The translations under genes were made by a program, and so were the position numbers. The notes beneath the pieces were generated by a model. The model saw only the letters and a list, made by a program, of their open reading frames with translations, was not told where the DNA came from and did no database searches. A stretch of DNA of 13,305 nt. Source: Candidatus Latescibacterota bacterium (GTDB lineage: Bacteria; Latescibacterota; UBA2968; UBA8231). Positions 1 to 6,801 of the stretch are shown piece by piece (the first letter of the stretch is position 1; each line of letters opens with the position of its first letter). Location: the NCBI GenBank assembly GCA_021295675.1, contig JAGWBY010000117.1, positions 1 to 13,305 on the forward strand, written 5' to 3'.

Positions 1-47
1 GTTTGGGCCGCTCTTTTGGCTGCAACAATAGCGCATTTGCTTCCCCG

Positions 48-76
48 TTGGCATTCCCTTTTCCCGCGCTTATATT
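48..76 (+). promoter_or_regulatory. Sigma70-like promoter of the dioxygenase-dgcN-dgcA run
   Basis: TTGGCA (48-53) and TATATT (71-76) each match the sigma70 consensus at five of six positions, with a 17-nt spacer. The -10 box ends only 7 nt before the ATG at 84, so transcription would begin at or next to the start codon. No ribosome-binding site lies between them. The rest of bases 1-83 shows nothing else. The call rests on consensus matching only. Confidence 0.45.
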
Positions 77-83
77 TCGGCGC

Positions 84-947
84 ATGTCCGACGGCGAATT
101 CATCCGGCCCTTTCCCGCGCTCACCCCCGCCCAGCGCTATCACCTCGAAGTCTATGGCTATGTGGTGGTTGAAAACGCGATTGAGCAAGACCTGACGGAT
201 CGCCTGCTGGAGGCCATGCTCCGGCTCAAACGCGATCTCCTGTCCGCCCCAGACCCGGCCAAAGCCCGCGTCCGCAATTGCCGTCTCTCCTCCTATCAGC
301 CTCACCACCTGCACTTTGCCCACATCCTCGAAGCCGATCCCGCGATCTTCGCATACCTAACTCATCCGCGCTTGGTCGGCATGGCCGAGGAGCTAGTCGG
401 CGGCAGCGTACGCCTCGAAGAATCCGAGGCCGTCGTCAACGAGCGAGACCCAGGAATCGACCGCGCTGCCGCGCCGCGCTACGGCTTCCACACCGGCACC
501 AGCCCAGACGTGGGCACGTACGTCGAAAACGGCCTCTACCACTGCACCTTTGTCAAAACCCTGACCAACCTTACGGAGCTCGGCCCAGACGACGGCGGCA
601 CCGTGGTCATCGCCGGCAGCCACAAGGTCAAATGCGACCGCGAGACTATCATCGCGGCGGCGTACGAAGACCCCGCGCTGATCCACCAAGTGATCGCGCC
701 CGCAGGATCAACCCTGCTCTTTGGCGAGGCCCTGATCCACGCCACCGGCCAGATTCGCTCCGACCGCGAGCGCGTCATCGTCATCGGCGGCTATACCCCG
801 CCGATGTTTCAAGCTTGGAACGGCCAAGAGCCGAGCGCTGAATTCATCGCCCAAACGCCCGAACCCCTCAAGCCGCTCATTGCCGGCAGCGACAAGTGGC
901 AGTGGCAGCAGCGCCGTCGCCGCCTCGACATGCCGGTCGTCTCGTGA
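84..947 (+). CDS. Phytanoyl-CoA dioxygenase (PhyH) family protein
   Basis: This is a 287-residue cytoplasmic protein of the non-haem Fe(II)/2-oxoglutarate dioxygenase superfamily, PhyH branch; the substrate is unknown. Visible signatures are the N-terminal LTPAQRYHLEVYGYVVVENA block (res. 14-33), the DDGGTVVIAGSHK segment before the distal half of the barrel, a distal iron ligand His in LIHATG (H219) and R230 eleven residues later, where the 2-oxoglutarate-binding Arg falls in PhyH. The proximal metal site is less clear: H136 lies in FHTG, and the usual HxD aspartate cannot be placed. The ATG at 84 was chosen because the frame upstream gives an unrelated proline/alanine stretch and the family starts close to LTPxQR. 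Its stop lies 13 nt before the dgcN start, so it probably shares a transcript with dgcN and dgcA. Confidence 0.85.
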   Translation: MSDGEFIRPFPALTPAQRYHLEVYGYVVVENAIEQDLTDRLLEAMLRLKRDLLSAPDPAKARVRNCRLSSYQPHHLHFAHILEADPAIFAYLTHPRLVGMAEELVGGSVRLEESEAVVNERDPGIDRAAAPRYGFHTGTSPDVGTYVENGLYHCTFVKTLTNLTELGPDDGGTVVIAGSHKVKCDRETIIAAAYEDPALIHQVIAPAGSTLLFGEALIHATGQIRSDRERVIVIGGYTPPMFQAWNGQEPSAEFIAQTPEPLKPLIAGSDKWQWQQRRRRLDMPVVS

Positions 948-960
948 GCCTTTGCTGGCC

Positions 961-1936
961 GTGATCCAGCTCGCGCACCCATACCTACTGTTCCTCGGCG
1001 ACGCTGCCGACCAGCTAGCCGCCAAAACGGCCGTTGGCGTCGCCCACTGGCGGCCCGAACAGTGCATTGGCCAGCTCCGCCTTCCCGACTGCCCAAACCC
1101 TCGCCGCAGCCCGTGCCGCCGGTGCCCGCACCCTCATCATCGGCGTTGCCAATCGCGGCGGCACCATCTCCGACCTCTGGCGCGATACTTTCCTGCAGGC
1201 CATCGACCTCGGCTACGACCTCGCCAGCGGCCTGCACACGCGCCTTGGTACCATCCCCGGCTTGGCCGACCGCGCCCGCGCAAAGGGCACTCGTCTCGTG
1301 GATGCGCGCTTTCCCGACCGCGCTTTTCCCATTGCAACCGGCGTCAAACGCCCGGGCAAACGCCTGCTCACCGTCGGCACCGACTGCTCGGTCGGCAAGA
1401 TGTTTACCGCGCTGGCCATTGAGCGCGAGATGCAGGCGCGAGGCATGGCCTGCACCTTCCGCGCCACCGGCCAAACCGGCATCTTCATCGCCGGGACCGG
1501 CGTTGCCGTTGACGCCGTGGTGTCCGACTTCCTCGCTGGCTCCGTCGAGGTCCTGACCCCGGCCAACCACCCCGAGCACTGGGACCTAGTTGAAGGCCAA
1601 GGTTCGCTGTTCCACGCCTCCTATGCCGGCGTGTCGCTGGGCCTCATACACGGTGCCCAACCCGACGCACTCGTCCTCTGCCACGATCCCAACCGCCCCC
1701 ACATGCGCGGCCTACCCGAATACCAACTGCCCGATCTGCTCGACTGCATTCGCCTCAACGAGCAGTGCGCCCGGCTCACCAACTCGGCCTGCCGCACCGT
1801 TGGCATTGCCGTCAACACCTCGCACTTGCCGGAAGACAGCGCCGCCGAACTGCTCAGTACTATAGAACGTCAAGCCGGCCTGCCCGCAGTCGATCCGCTG
1901 CGTCAAGGAGCCGCGCGCTTGGTCGATGCCCTGTGA
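961..1936 (+). pseudogene. dgcN: DgcN-type DUF1611 protein (D-glutamate N-acetyltransferase family), frame broken near 1093
   Basis: Family members (DUF1611) N-acetylate D-glutamate; the product is racemised by DgcA. The N-terminal part is read in one frame from GTG 961 (or TTG 952), giving HPYLLFLGD and then AKTAVGVAHWRPE and GQLRLPDC, ending at 1092. The rest is in the next frame from 1094: ARTLIIGVANRGGTISD, the P-loop-like GTDCSVGK (Lys codon at 1397), FRATGQTG, GVAVDAVVSDF, EGQGSLFHASYAGVSLGLIHG and a stop at 1934-1936. About eight residues normally found between LPxC and the Ala-rich helix are absent, so a deletion of roughly 23 nt would explain both the shift and the gap. An intact frame with an ATG at 1034 encodes 300 residues, but its first ~19 are out-of-frame sequence. 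The last four bases overlap dgcA as GTGA. Genuine pseudogene or assembly error cannot be told apart here. Confidence 0.75.
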
Positions 1937-2937
1937 CCCGCTTCTCCGTTCGCAGCGAGAGCTTCCCCCTCGCCCAGACCTTCACCATCTCGCGCGGTGC
2001 CAAGACCACCGCCGATGTCGTCGTCGTCGAGTTGAGCCGCGACGGCTGCGTTGGCTGCGGCGAATGCGTCCCTTACCCCCGCTACAACGAAAGCGTAGCC
2101 GGGACCATAGAAGAGCTAGACTCGCTGCGTCCACAGGTAGAAGCCGGCCTCGACGGCTCGACTGAGCTCGCCGAAATCCAAGCGGCATTGCAACGCGCCC
2201 TGCCGCCCAGCGCGGCCCGCAACGCCTTGGACTGCGCCCTCTGGGATCTGGAAGCCAAACTCAGCGGTCGCCCCGTTTATGAACTAGCCGGGCTAGCCGC
2301 ACCGCGCCCAGTAGCGACGGCCTACACCCTCTCGCTCGACGATCCAGAGACCATGGGCCGGGCCGCGGCCCAGCACGCCGACCGCCCTCTGCTCAAGATT
2401 AAACTCGCCGGTCGCGACGATCTCGACCGCGTCGCCGCAATTCGCGCCAACGCCCCAGACTCAACCCTGATCGTCGATGCCAACGAAGGCTGGTCCGCCG
2501 ACCAAGTCGAGCCGCTCTCAGCCGCACTAGCTCGCTTGGGCGTCGCACTCATCGAACAGCCTTTACCCGCCGCCCAAGACGCCCTGCTCGCCGAGTTTGA
2601 ACACCCGGTCCCCTTCTGCGCCGACGAATCCTGCCACACCGCCGCTGATCTCGCCGAACTGGCCGCCTGCTACGAATGCGTCAACCTCAAGCTCGACAAG
2701 ACCGGCGGCTTCAGCGAGGGATTGCGCTTGGCAGCCGAGGCGCGCGCGTGCGGATTGGATTTGATGGTCGGCTGCATGATCGCCACCTCGCTGGCTATGG
2801 CACCGGCGGTCCTGCTGGCGCAACAAGCCCGCTTCGTCGATCTCGACGGCCCCCTGCTCCTGCAAAAAGATCGGGAACGCGGGCTGCGCTACGAAGGCAG
2901 CCTCCTCCATCCGCCCCGTCCTCAACTCTGGGGATAG
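1933..2937 (+). CDS. dgcA: N-acetyl-D-glutamate racemase / dipeptide epimerase family protein
   Basis: This is a 334-residue enolase-superfamily enzyme of the muconate-lactonizing/dipeptide epimerase subgroup. The N-terminal capping domain is about res. 1-115. The barrel carries the acid/base pair K155-x-K157 in LLKIKLAG, metal ligands D182 (LIVDANEGW), E208 (LIEQPLP) and D231 (CADES), and the opposite-face lysine in NLKLDKTGG (K253). All expected catalytic residues are present and the length is normal. The GTG at 1933 was chosen because it overlaps the dgcN stop as GTGA, a translational-coupling arrangement, and it gives the usual family N-terminus. Adjacency to a DUF1611 gene is the reason for preferring N-acetyl-D-glutamate racemase over L-Ala-D/L-Glu epimerase. 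The sequence alone does not decide the substrate. Confidence 0.82.
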   Translation: MTRFSVRSESFPLAQTFTISRGAKTTADVVVVELSRDGCVGCGECVPYPRYNESVAGTIEELDSLRPQVEAGLDGSTELAEIQAALQRALPPSAARNALDCALWDLEAKLSGRPVYELAGLAAPRPVATAYTLSLDDPETMGRAAAQHADRPLLKIKLAGRDDLDRVAAIRANAPDSTLIVDANEGWSADQVEPLSAALARLGVALIEQPLPAAQDALLAEFEHPVPFCADESCHTAADLAELAACYECVNLKLDKTGGFSEGLRLAAEARACGLDLMVGCMIATSLAMAPAVLLAQQARFVDLDGPLLLQKDRERGLRYEGSLLHPPRPQLWG

Positions 2938-2999
2938 GCCAGCAGACTCTGCGGGTGTTACCTTGCTGGACGCAGGTGGCGATTGAATGTATTCTTCCC

Positions 3000-3155
3000 C
3001 TAAGTACACGACAGTAGAGCGGTATGAGATGCTTCGCTTCGCTCAGCATGACAACATGGGCGTCAGCACCTGTCATGCTGAGCGGAGCAAAGCGGAGTCG
3101 AAGCATCTCAGCGCTCCCATGCCTAACGTCCACTGGATTACTGCCGTGTACTCAG
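3000..3155. repeat. 156-bp palindromic MITE-like intergenic repeat, copy A
   Basis: The ends are inverted repeats of 17 bp: CTAAGTACACGACAGTA at 3000-3016, and 3139-3155, whose reverse complement is CTGAGTACACGGCAGTA (15 of 17 identical). Inside is a second dyad. GAGATGCTTCGCTTCGCTC then AGCATGACA (3027-3053) face TGTCATGCTGAGCGGAGC and, further on, GTCGAAGCATCTC (3071-3110). The unit fills most of the 237-bp gap between dgcA and the C39-like gene. It has no coding potential of its own and no transposase nearby. It is probably a non-autonomous element mobilised in trans, or a REP/BIME-like hairpin. Confidence 0.75.
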
Positions 3156-3174
3156 TTCTTCCCAAACGAACCTA

Positions 3175-4143
3175 ATGAGCAACGCACTTCTATTGTTTGC
3201 CCAAGGGCTGGACGAGACCGCGCTGCAACGCGCCGTACCGCCACCCATCCAGCCAAAGCAAATCGAGCCGTTGGCATGGAATGGCGACACGTTCTCGTTT
3301 GACTTGTCTCCCGCAGTGCTAGAAGGCGCGCTAGAAATCCTGCCGGGCCTCTCGGTCGTCCACGACGGCGCGTGGGGCTATCAGTTCGCGATAGAATGCG
3401 AAACCAAAACTGGCCATAGCTGCCGGGCCGTCCTCGACCCGATCGGCTCGTTTGTCGGGGCCGAGGCGGGCGCGGCAAACGAGGAGGTCGCAGCGGAAAT
3501 CGACCTCCTGCGCATCCGCGCCCCCTTGCAAACGGCCACCCTACACCTGCGCGTTCAAGGCGTCGCTCCCACGGCCCCGGCCTTGCTCTCGGTCTCGGTG
3601 CGCCGCAAAGGCGCAGTGCCCGCTCCAACCGTCGCCAGCCGAGATACGGCTCTCGCAGTGCCACCGCAAAGCCAGATGGTTCTGCGGCCCGAGTTAGCTT
3701 CCCACGTCTGCTCGCCGACCAGCGTCGCCATGCTCCTCGCGTACTACGGCCATAGCGCGGACATCTACGACGTGATTGCAGAAGCGCGCCACCAGCCCAG
3801 CGGGCTATACGGCGTGTGGCCGGCCAACATCCACGCGGCCGCTCGCCGGGGCTTCTTGGGCTATCTATTGCACTTTCCCTCTTGGGATGCGGCGCGTGCG
3901 CTGCTCGACGCGGGCTTTCCCATCGTTGCCTCCGTGCGCTACGAGGCAGGCGAGTTGAGTCGGGCGGCCATTGAGCGAACGTCTGGGCACTTACTAGTCG
4001 TCCGGGGGTGCGTGGGGGATACCGTACTGGTCAACGACTCAGCCGCGAACGACGAGGTCGCACGGGCGTACGACCTAGCGGAATTCTGCAAAATCTGGTT
4101 GGAGCGCAGCGCCGTCGGCTACGTGCTCTTTCCGCCGTTGTAA
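3175..4143 (+). CDS. C39-like papain-fold cysteine peptidase family protein
   Basis: This 322-residue protein has two parts. The N-terminal ~155 residues look beta-rich and unrecognised. The C-terminal part is a C39-like papain fold: VPPQSQM, then CSPTSVAMLLAYYG with nucleophile C179, RTSGHLLVVRG with H272, and LVNDSAAND with D288. The triad order Cys-His-Asp/Asn fits peptidase C39-like proteins. There is no ABC-transporter domain, so it is not a bacteriocin exporter, and no clear signal peptide is seen, so a cytoplasmic location is likeliest. Start ATG 3175 lacks a strong ribosome-binding site. The gene is bracketed by inverted copies of a 150-bp repeat lying 19 bp before the start and 4 bp after the stop. 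The substrate is unknown; cleavage of peptides or a transglutaminase-like role are both possible. Confidence 0.75.
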   Translation: MSNALLLFAQGLDETALQRAVPPPIQPKQIEPLAWNGDTFSFDLSPAVLEGALEILPGLSVVHDGAWGYQFAIECETKTGHSCRAVLDPIGSFVGAEAGAANEEVAAEIDLLRIRAPLQTATLHLRVQGVAPTAPALLSVSVRRKGAVPAPTVASRDTALAVPPQSQMVLRPELASHVCSPTSVAMLLAYYGHSADIYDVIAEARHQPSGLYGVWPANIHAAARRGFLGYLLHFPSWDAARALLDAGFPIVASVRYEAGELSRAAIERTSGHLLVVRGCVGDTVLVNDSAANDEVARAYDLAEFCKIWLERSAVGYVLFPPL

Positions 4144-4147
4144 CTGG

Positions 4148-4297
4148 CTTAATACATGGCGGTAATCCAATGGATTTTTTAGGCATAAGATGCTTCGACT
4201 CCGCTTTGCTGCGCTCAGCATGACAGCACGGGGCGTCACCACCTGTCATGCTGAGCGCAGCGAAGCATCTCATACCGCTTTACGATCGTGTACTTAG
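4148..4297. repeat. Palindromic MITE-like repeat, copy B (inverted relative to copy A)
   Basis: Read on the minus strand, this 150-bp stretch aligns with copy A end to end: CTAAGTACACGA, GCGGTATGAGATGCTTCGCT, CTCAGCATGACA, TGTCATGCTGAGCG, AGCAAAGCGGAGTCGAAGCA, ATGCCTAA and a TGGATTAC terminus. The outer end at 4148-4164 matches the copy A terminal repeat at 13 of 17 positions, so it is the more diverged copy. It begins 4 bp after the stop of the C39-like gene and ends 4 bp before the kinase ATG, so the kinase 5' leader is made of repeat sequence. Confidence 0.75.
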
Positions 4298-4301
4298 CAC
4301 T

Positions 4302-5159
4302 ATGGACAAAGCGAACTTCACTTCCATCGTCTTCGGCGAGATCCTCTACGACTGCTTCCCCGACCGCACCTGCTTGGGAGGTGCTTCCCTGAACTTCGCC
4401 TGGAATCTGCGCCAGCTCGGCTTTCCCGTGGCCATGGTCAGCGCGGTGGGGCGAGACGAATTGGGGCAACAGGCGCGGGGCTTTCTCCGGAGCGCCGACA
4501 TCGATCAGCAATGGGTCGCCGATCGGCCCGAGCCTACGGGCACGGTCGATGTATTGCTCGACGATGGCCAGCCCTCCTACACCATCCGCGCCGGCGTAGC
4601 TTGGGACTACATCGAAACTAAGCCGGCGTTAGACCGGCCCCCCGACCTGATCTACTACGGCACGGCCGCGCAGCGCAGTCCGGCCAATCGTCCGGGACTA
4701 GAACACTTGCTGGCCGCCAACCCCCGGCATCGGCTTTTCGACGTCAACCTGCGCAAGGACTGCTATACGCCGCAGACCGTGCTCTTTGGCCTCGAAGCGG
4801 CGACCATTGTCAAGCTCAACGACGAGGAATGGGAGGCCGTGCGGGATATTGCCGAGGTCGCCGCACCCCACGACTTAATCTCCCGCTACGCGCTGGATTG
4901 CCTAGCGATTACCTTTGGCGGCGACGGTGCTCAACTCCACATTCCGGGGGCCTCGTTCGCCGCACGACCCGCGCCCGCGTCCGTCGTCGATGCGGTCGGG
5001 GCTGGCGACGCCTTTAGCGGGGTTCTGGCCGCCAGCGCCCTGCTCGGCACGGATCCACAACAGGCCCTAGATCTAGCGTGCGCCGCCGGTGCCAGCGCGG
5101 TGCAGCACCGAGGAGCCCATTGCCCGCTGCCCGAAGCCGTGAAGGCGGCGTTTGCTTAA
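4302..5159 (+). CDS. PfkB-family carbohydrate kinase, fructokinase-like
   Basis: This is a 285-residue cytoplasmic ribokinase/PfkB-fold kinase that would phosphorylate a sugar or sugar acid with ATP. The N-terminal signature is FGEILYDCFPD followed by LGGASLNFAWNLRQLG (G26-G27 substrate-binding pair). The C-terminal signature is DAVGAGDAFSG, with catalytic base D236 and the anion hole made by the AGD motif. GTVDVLLDDGQPSYTI and FDVNLRKD are also typical of the family. The GGAxxNFA form resembles fructokinases, but 2-keto-3-deoxygluconate kinases share this fold, and a mannonate dehydratase lies 1.6 kb downstream. The ATG at 4302 was chosen because upstream codons lie in the palindromic repeat. 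No Shine-Dalgarno sequence is visible. The amidohydrolase follows after 26 nt. Confidence 0.87.
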   Translation: MDKANFTSIVFGEILYDCFPDRTCLGGASLNFAWNLRQLGFPVAMVSAVGRDELGQQARGFLRSADIDQQWVADRPEPTGTVDVLLDDGQPSYTIRAGVAWDYIETKPALDRPPDLIYYGTAAQRSPANRPGLEHLLAANPRHRLFDVNLRKDCYTPQTVLFGLEAATIVKLNDEEWEAVRDIAEVAAPHDLISRYALDCLAITFGGDGAQLHIPGASFAARPAPASVVDAVGAGDAFSGVLAASALLGTDPQQALDLACAAGASAVQHRGAHCPLPEAVKAAFA

Positions 5160-5185
5160 CCACTTATCACCGAAAGGTTTTCCCC

Positions 5186-6129
5186 ATGCAGACTCCCATT
5201 CCCCTGTGCGATCCTCACTTCCACCTCTGGGACCTAGCCGAGCGTCCCAATCCCAACCTCGGCGATGTCATGCCAGCGTACCGAGCCGCCGACTACGCCC
5301 AAGACATGAGCGAACTGCCCCCTGAGTTGCAGCGGGTCAGCGGCGTCCACGTCGAAACCGTCGTCGGCCAAGTGCCCGGCGGCGTCCACGTCGATACCGT
5401 AGAAGAAACCCGCTGGGTGCGCGATCAACTCGCACCGACCGAACAGCCCCCCTATCGCGGTAGGGGGCAGGCCTTTGGCATCGTCGCGTACGTGCATCTG
5501 GAACGCGACATCACCGCAGCCGAGCGCACTATCGAACAACACCTAGCGGCCGCTAAGGGCCGTCTATGCGGCGTGCGCATGATCCTCAATCACCATCCCG
5601 ACAATCCCGACCTGACTTGGCCGCAGATAGAAGACGGCGTCCTGCAGAGCAGTCGCTTCCGCGAGGGCTTAGCCCTCTTAGAACGCCACAACCTCGCCTT
5701 CGACCTCTCCTGCAATCCCCACCAAGTGGCCGATGCGGTCGCCGTTTTCCGCGATTTCCCCAACCTCCGCGTTGTCACCAACCACCTCGGCTTCCTCCAC
5801 GACGGCGAGGACCAAGCGCACGAGGACCTCTGGCGCGCAGGCATGGCCGCACTGGCCGCATTGCCCAATGTCTATATGAAGCTGTCTATGGCGTGGTTTG
5901 CACGGGACGCCTTCCACGAAAATGCGGCCAAAGAGGCCAAAATCGCCGCGGTCGTCCAAGAGCTTACTGCATGTTTGCCAGCAACTATCCCGTCGATAAA
6001 CTGCGGGGCATTAGCATCGGCTATCTCTACGCCAAGTTCCTCGAGTGGAGCGCCGACTTTTCAGACGACGAGCGTCGAGCGCTCTTCCACGACTCGGCTC
6101 TCAGCGCCTATGGGCCGCTTGCGCAATAG
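5186..6129 (+). pseudogene. COG3618-type amidohydrolase (metal-dependent lactonase-like), frame broken near 5966
   Basis: This is a TIM-barrel amidohydrolase-2 protein, a family that includes sugar lactonases and dicarboxylate lactonases. Metal-site H11-x-H13 lies in DPHFHLWDL, another His in TNHLGFLHDG (H200), and SGVHVETV and EETRWV are typical family blocks. The frame starting at ATG 5186 (AAAGG upstream) is good through VVQEL at 5965. The conserved tail, CMFASNYPVDKL with the metal/acid Asp codon at 5995, then FLEWSADFSDDERRALF and a stop at 6127-6129, is in another frame from 5968. About eight residues normally present (a DLFGPER-like stretch) are missing, so a loss of roughly 22 nt fits. 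Read straight through, the original frame gives a 389-residue product with a meaningless tail ending at 6355. The Nudix gene starts 2 nt after the true stop. Confidence 0.78.
5448..5467. other. Perfect 7-bp hairpin inside the amidohydrolase gene
   Basis: CCCCCTA (5448-5454) and TAGGGGG (5461-5467) are exact inverted repeats around a 6-nt loop. The hairpin encodes part of a PPYRGRG insertion between the EETRWV block and the GIVAYVHL strand, and the frame is preserved. It could be a small hairpin insertion or chance in GC-rich DNA. Confidence 0.5.
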
Positions 6130-6131
6130 CC

Positions 6132-6629
6132 ATGAACGCAGAAGAATTCGACTATACCCAATGGCGCGACAGCACGGGCGCGCCGCTGAAGAAAATGCCC
6201 GACCGGCTCGGCGTGGCGGCCAATGGTTTTATCCGCGACAAGACCGGCAAAATCCTGCTGCAACAGCGCACGGACAACGGCTTTTGGGGCCTGCCCGGCG
6301 GCAATGTCGAACTCGGCGAATCCGTCGAGCAGACCGTGGTGCGCGAAGTCTATGAGGAAACGGGCTTGGAGGTGCGCATTGAGCGGCTGATCGGGATTTA
6401 CTCCGAGCCGGAAAGCTACCCATTCATGCGCTATCCCGACGGCACCATCGTCCACTACGTCACCCACGTCTTTATCTGCGAACCCGTCGCCGGCGCATTG
6501 CAGCTCTCCTCTGAAAGCACCAACATCGGCTATTTTGCCGCCGATGCCCTGCCCGCACAGACCTTGCTCTCGCACCGCATCCGCATCGCGGACGCCCTGA
6601 CCGGCCTAGTGTACCCGTTTATTCGCTGA
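6132..6629 (+). CDS. Nudix hydrolase
   Basis: This is a 165-residue cytoplasmic Nudix-fold enzyme that would hydrolyse a nucleoside diphosphate linked to another moiety. A complete Nudix box G-x5-E-x7-REUxEExGU runs from G57 to L79 (GGNVELGES then REVYEETGL), with all metal-binding Glu residues present. It is preceded by DKTGKILLQQRTDNGFWGLP, the usual strand entering the box. Start ATG 6132 was chosen because it lies 2 nt after the amidohydrolase stop and gives a normal length; upstream in-frame codons overlap that gene. No strong ribosome-binding site is seen, which suggests coupling to the upstream gene. Box and flanks resemble ADP-ribose/NUDT-type members, but the substrate cannot be assigned. 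Confidence 0.9.
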   Translation: MNAEEFDYTQWRDSTGAPLKKMPDRLGVAANGFIRDKTGKILLQQRTDNGFWGLPGGNVELGESVEQTVVREVYEETGLEVRIERLIGIYSEPESYPFMRYPDGTIVHYVTHVFICEPVAGALQLSSESTNIGYFAADALPAQTLLSHRIRIADALTGLVYPFIR

Positions 6630-6694
6630 ACCATGTTGACCGCACTTCATCCAACAACAGATAGAGCCTTGGAAGTCCCATCTTGTGATCCTAT

Positions 6695-6720
6695 TCTGCG
6701 TCCATCTGCGTCCATCTGCG
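6695..6720. repeat. Short tandem 10-mer repeat in the Nudix-uxuA intergenic gap
   Basis: The unit TCTGCGTCCA occurs twice in full, followed by a partial third (TCTGCG). It lies in the 172-bp gap between the Nudix gene and the mannonate dehydratase. No function is evident. Confidence 0.6.
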
Positions 6721-6727
6721 GATCATC

Positions 6728-6754
6728 TTGCGAATGATTTAGATTCGCTATATT
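6728..6754 (+). promoter_or_regulatory. Candidate promoter for the mannonate dehydratase gene
   Basis: TTGCGA (6728-6733) and TATATT (6749-6754) lie in the only AT-rich patch of this gap, about 50 nt before the start codon. The 15-nt spacer is shorter than ideal. Consensus matching only. Confidence 0.3.
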
Positions 6755-6801
6755 TCTTTTTCGCTCGTCCCAACCTTCACCTCGCCAAGAAAAGGAACAA
6801 T

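Noticed and set aside
1085..1100. Programmed ribosomal frameshifting in dgcN
   Set aside because: There is no slippery heptamer or downstream stimulatory structure, and conserved residues are missing, which a recoding event would not cause. The same reasoning applies at 5966 and 9425.
809..1579. 256-codon open frame on the minus strand opposite dgcN
   Set aside because: It lies opposite a well-conserved gene, has no recognisable domain or ribosome-binding site, and has the Gly/Ala/Arg-rich composition expected of an antisense shadow in GC-rich DNA.
2563..3009. 148-codon minus-strand open frame over the dgcA 3' end
   Set aside because: It lies opposite the conserved barrel of dgcA and runs into repeat DNA, with no recognisable protein features.
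3024..3302. Small plus-strand gene across the repeat before the C39-like gene
   Set aside because: Most of the frame is the palindromic repeat and the remainder overlaps the C39-like gene out of frame; no protein features are visible.
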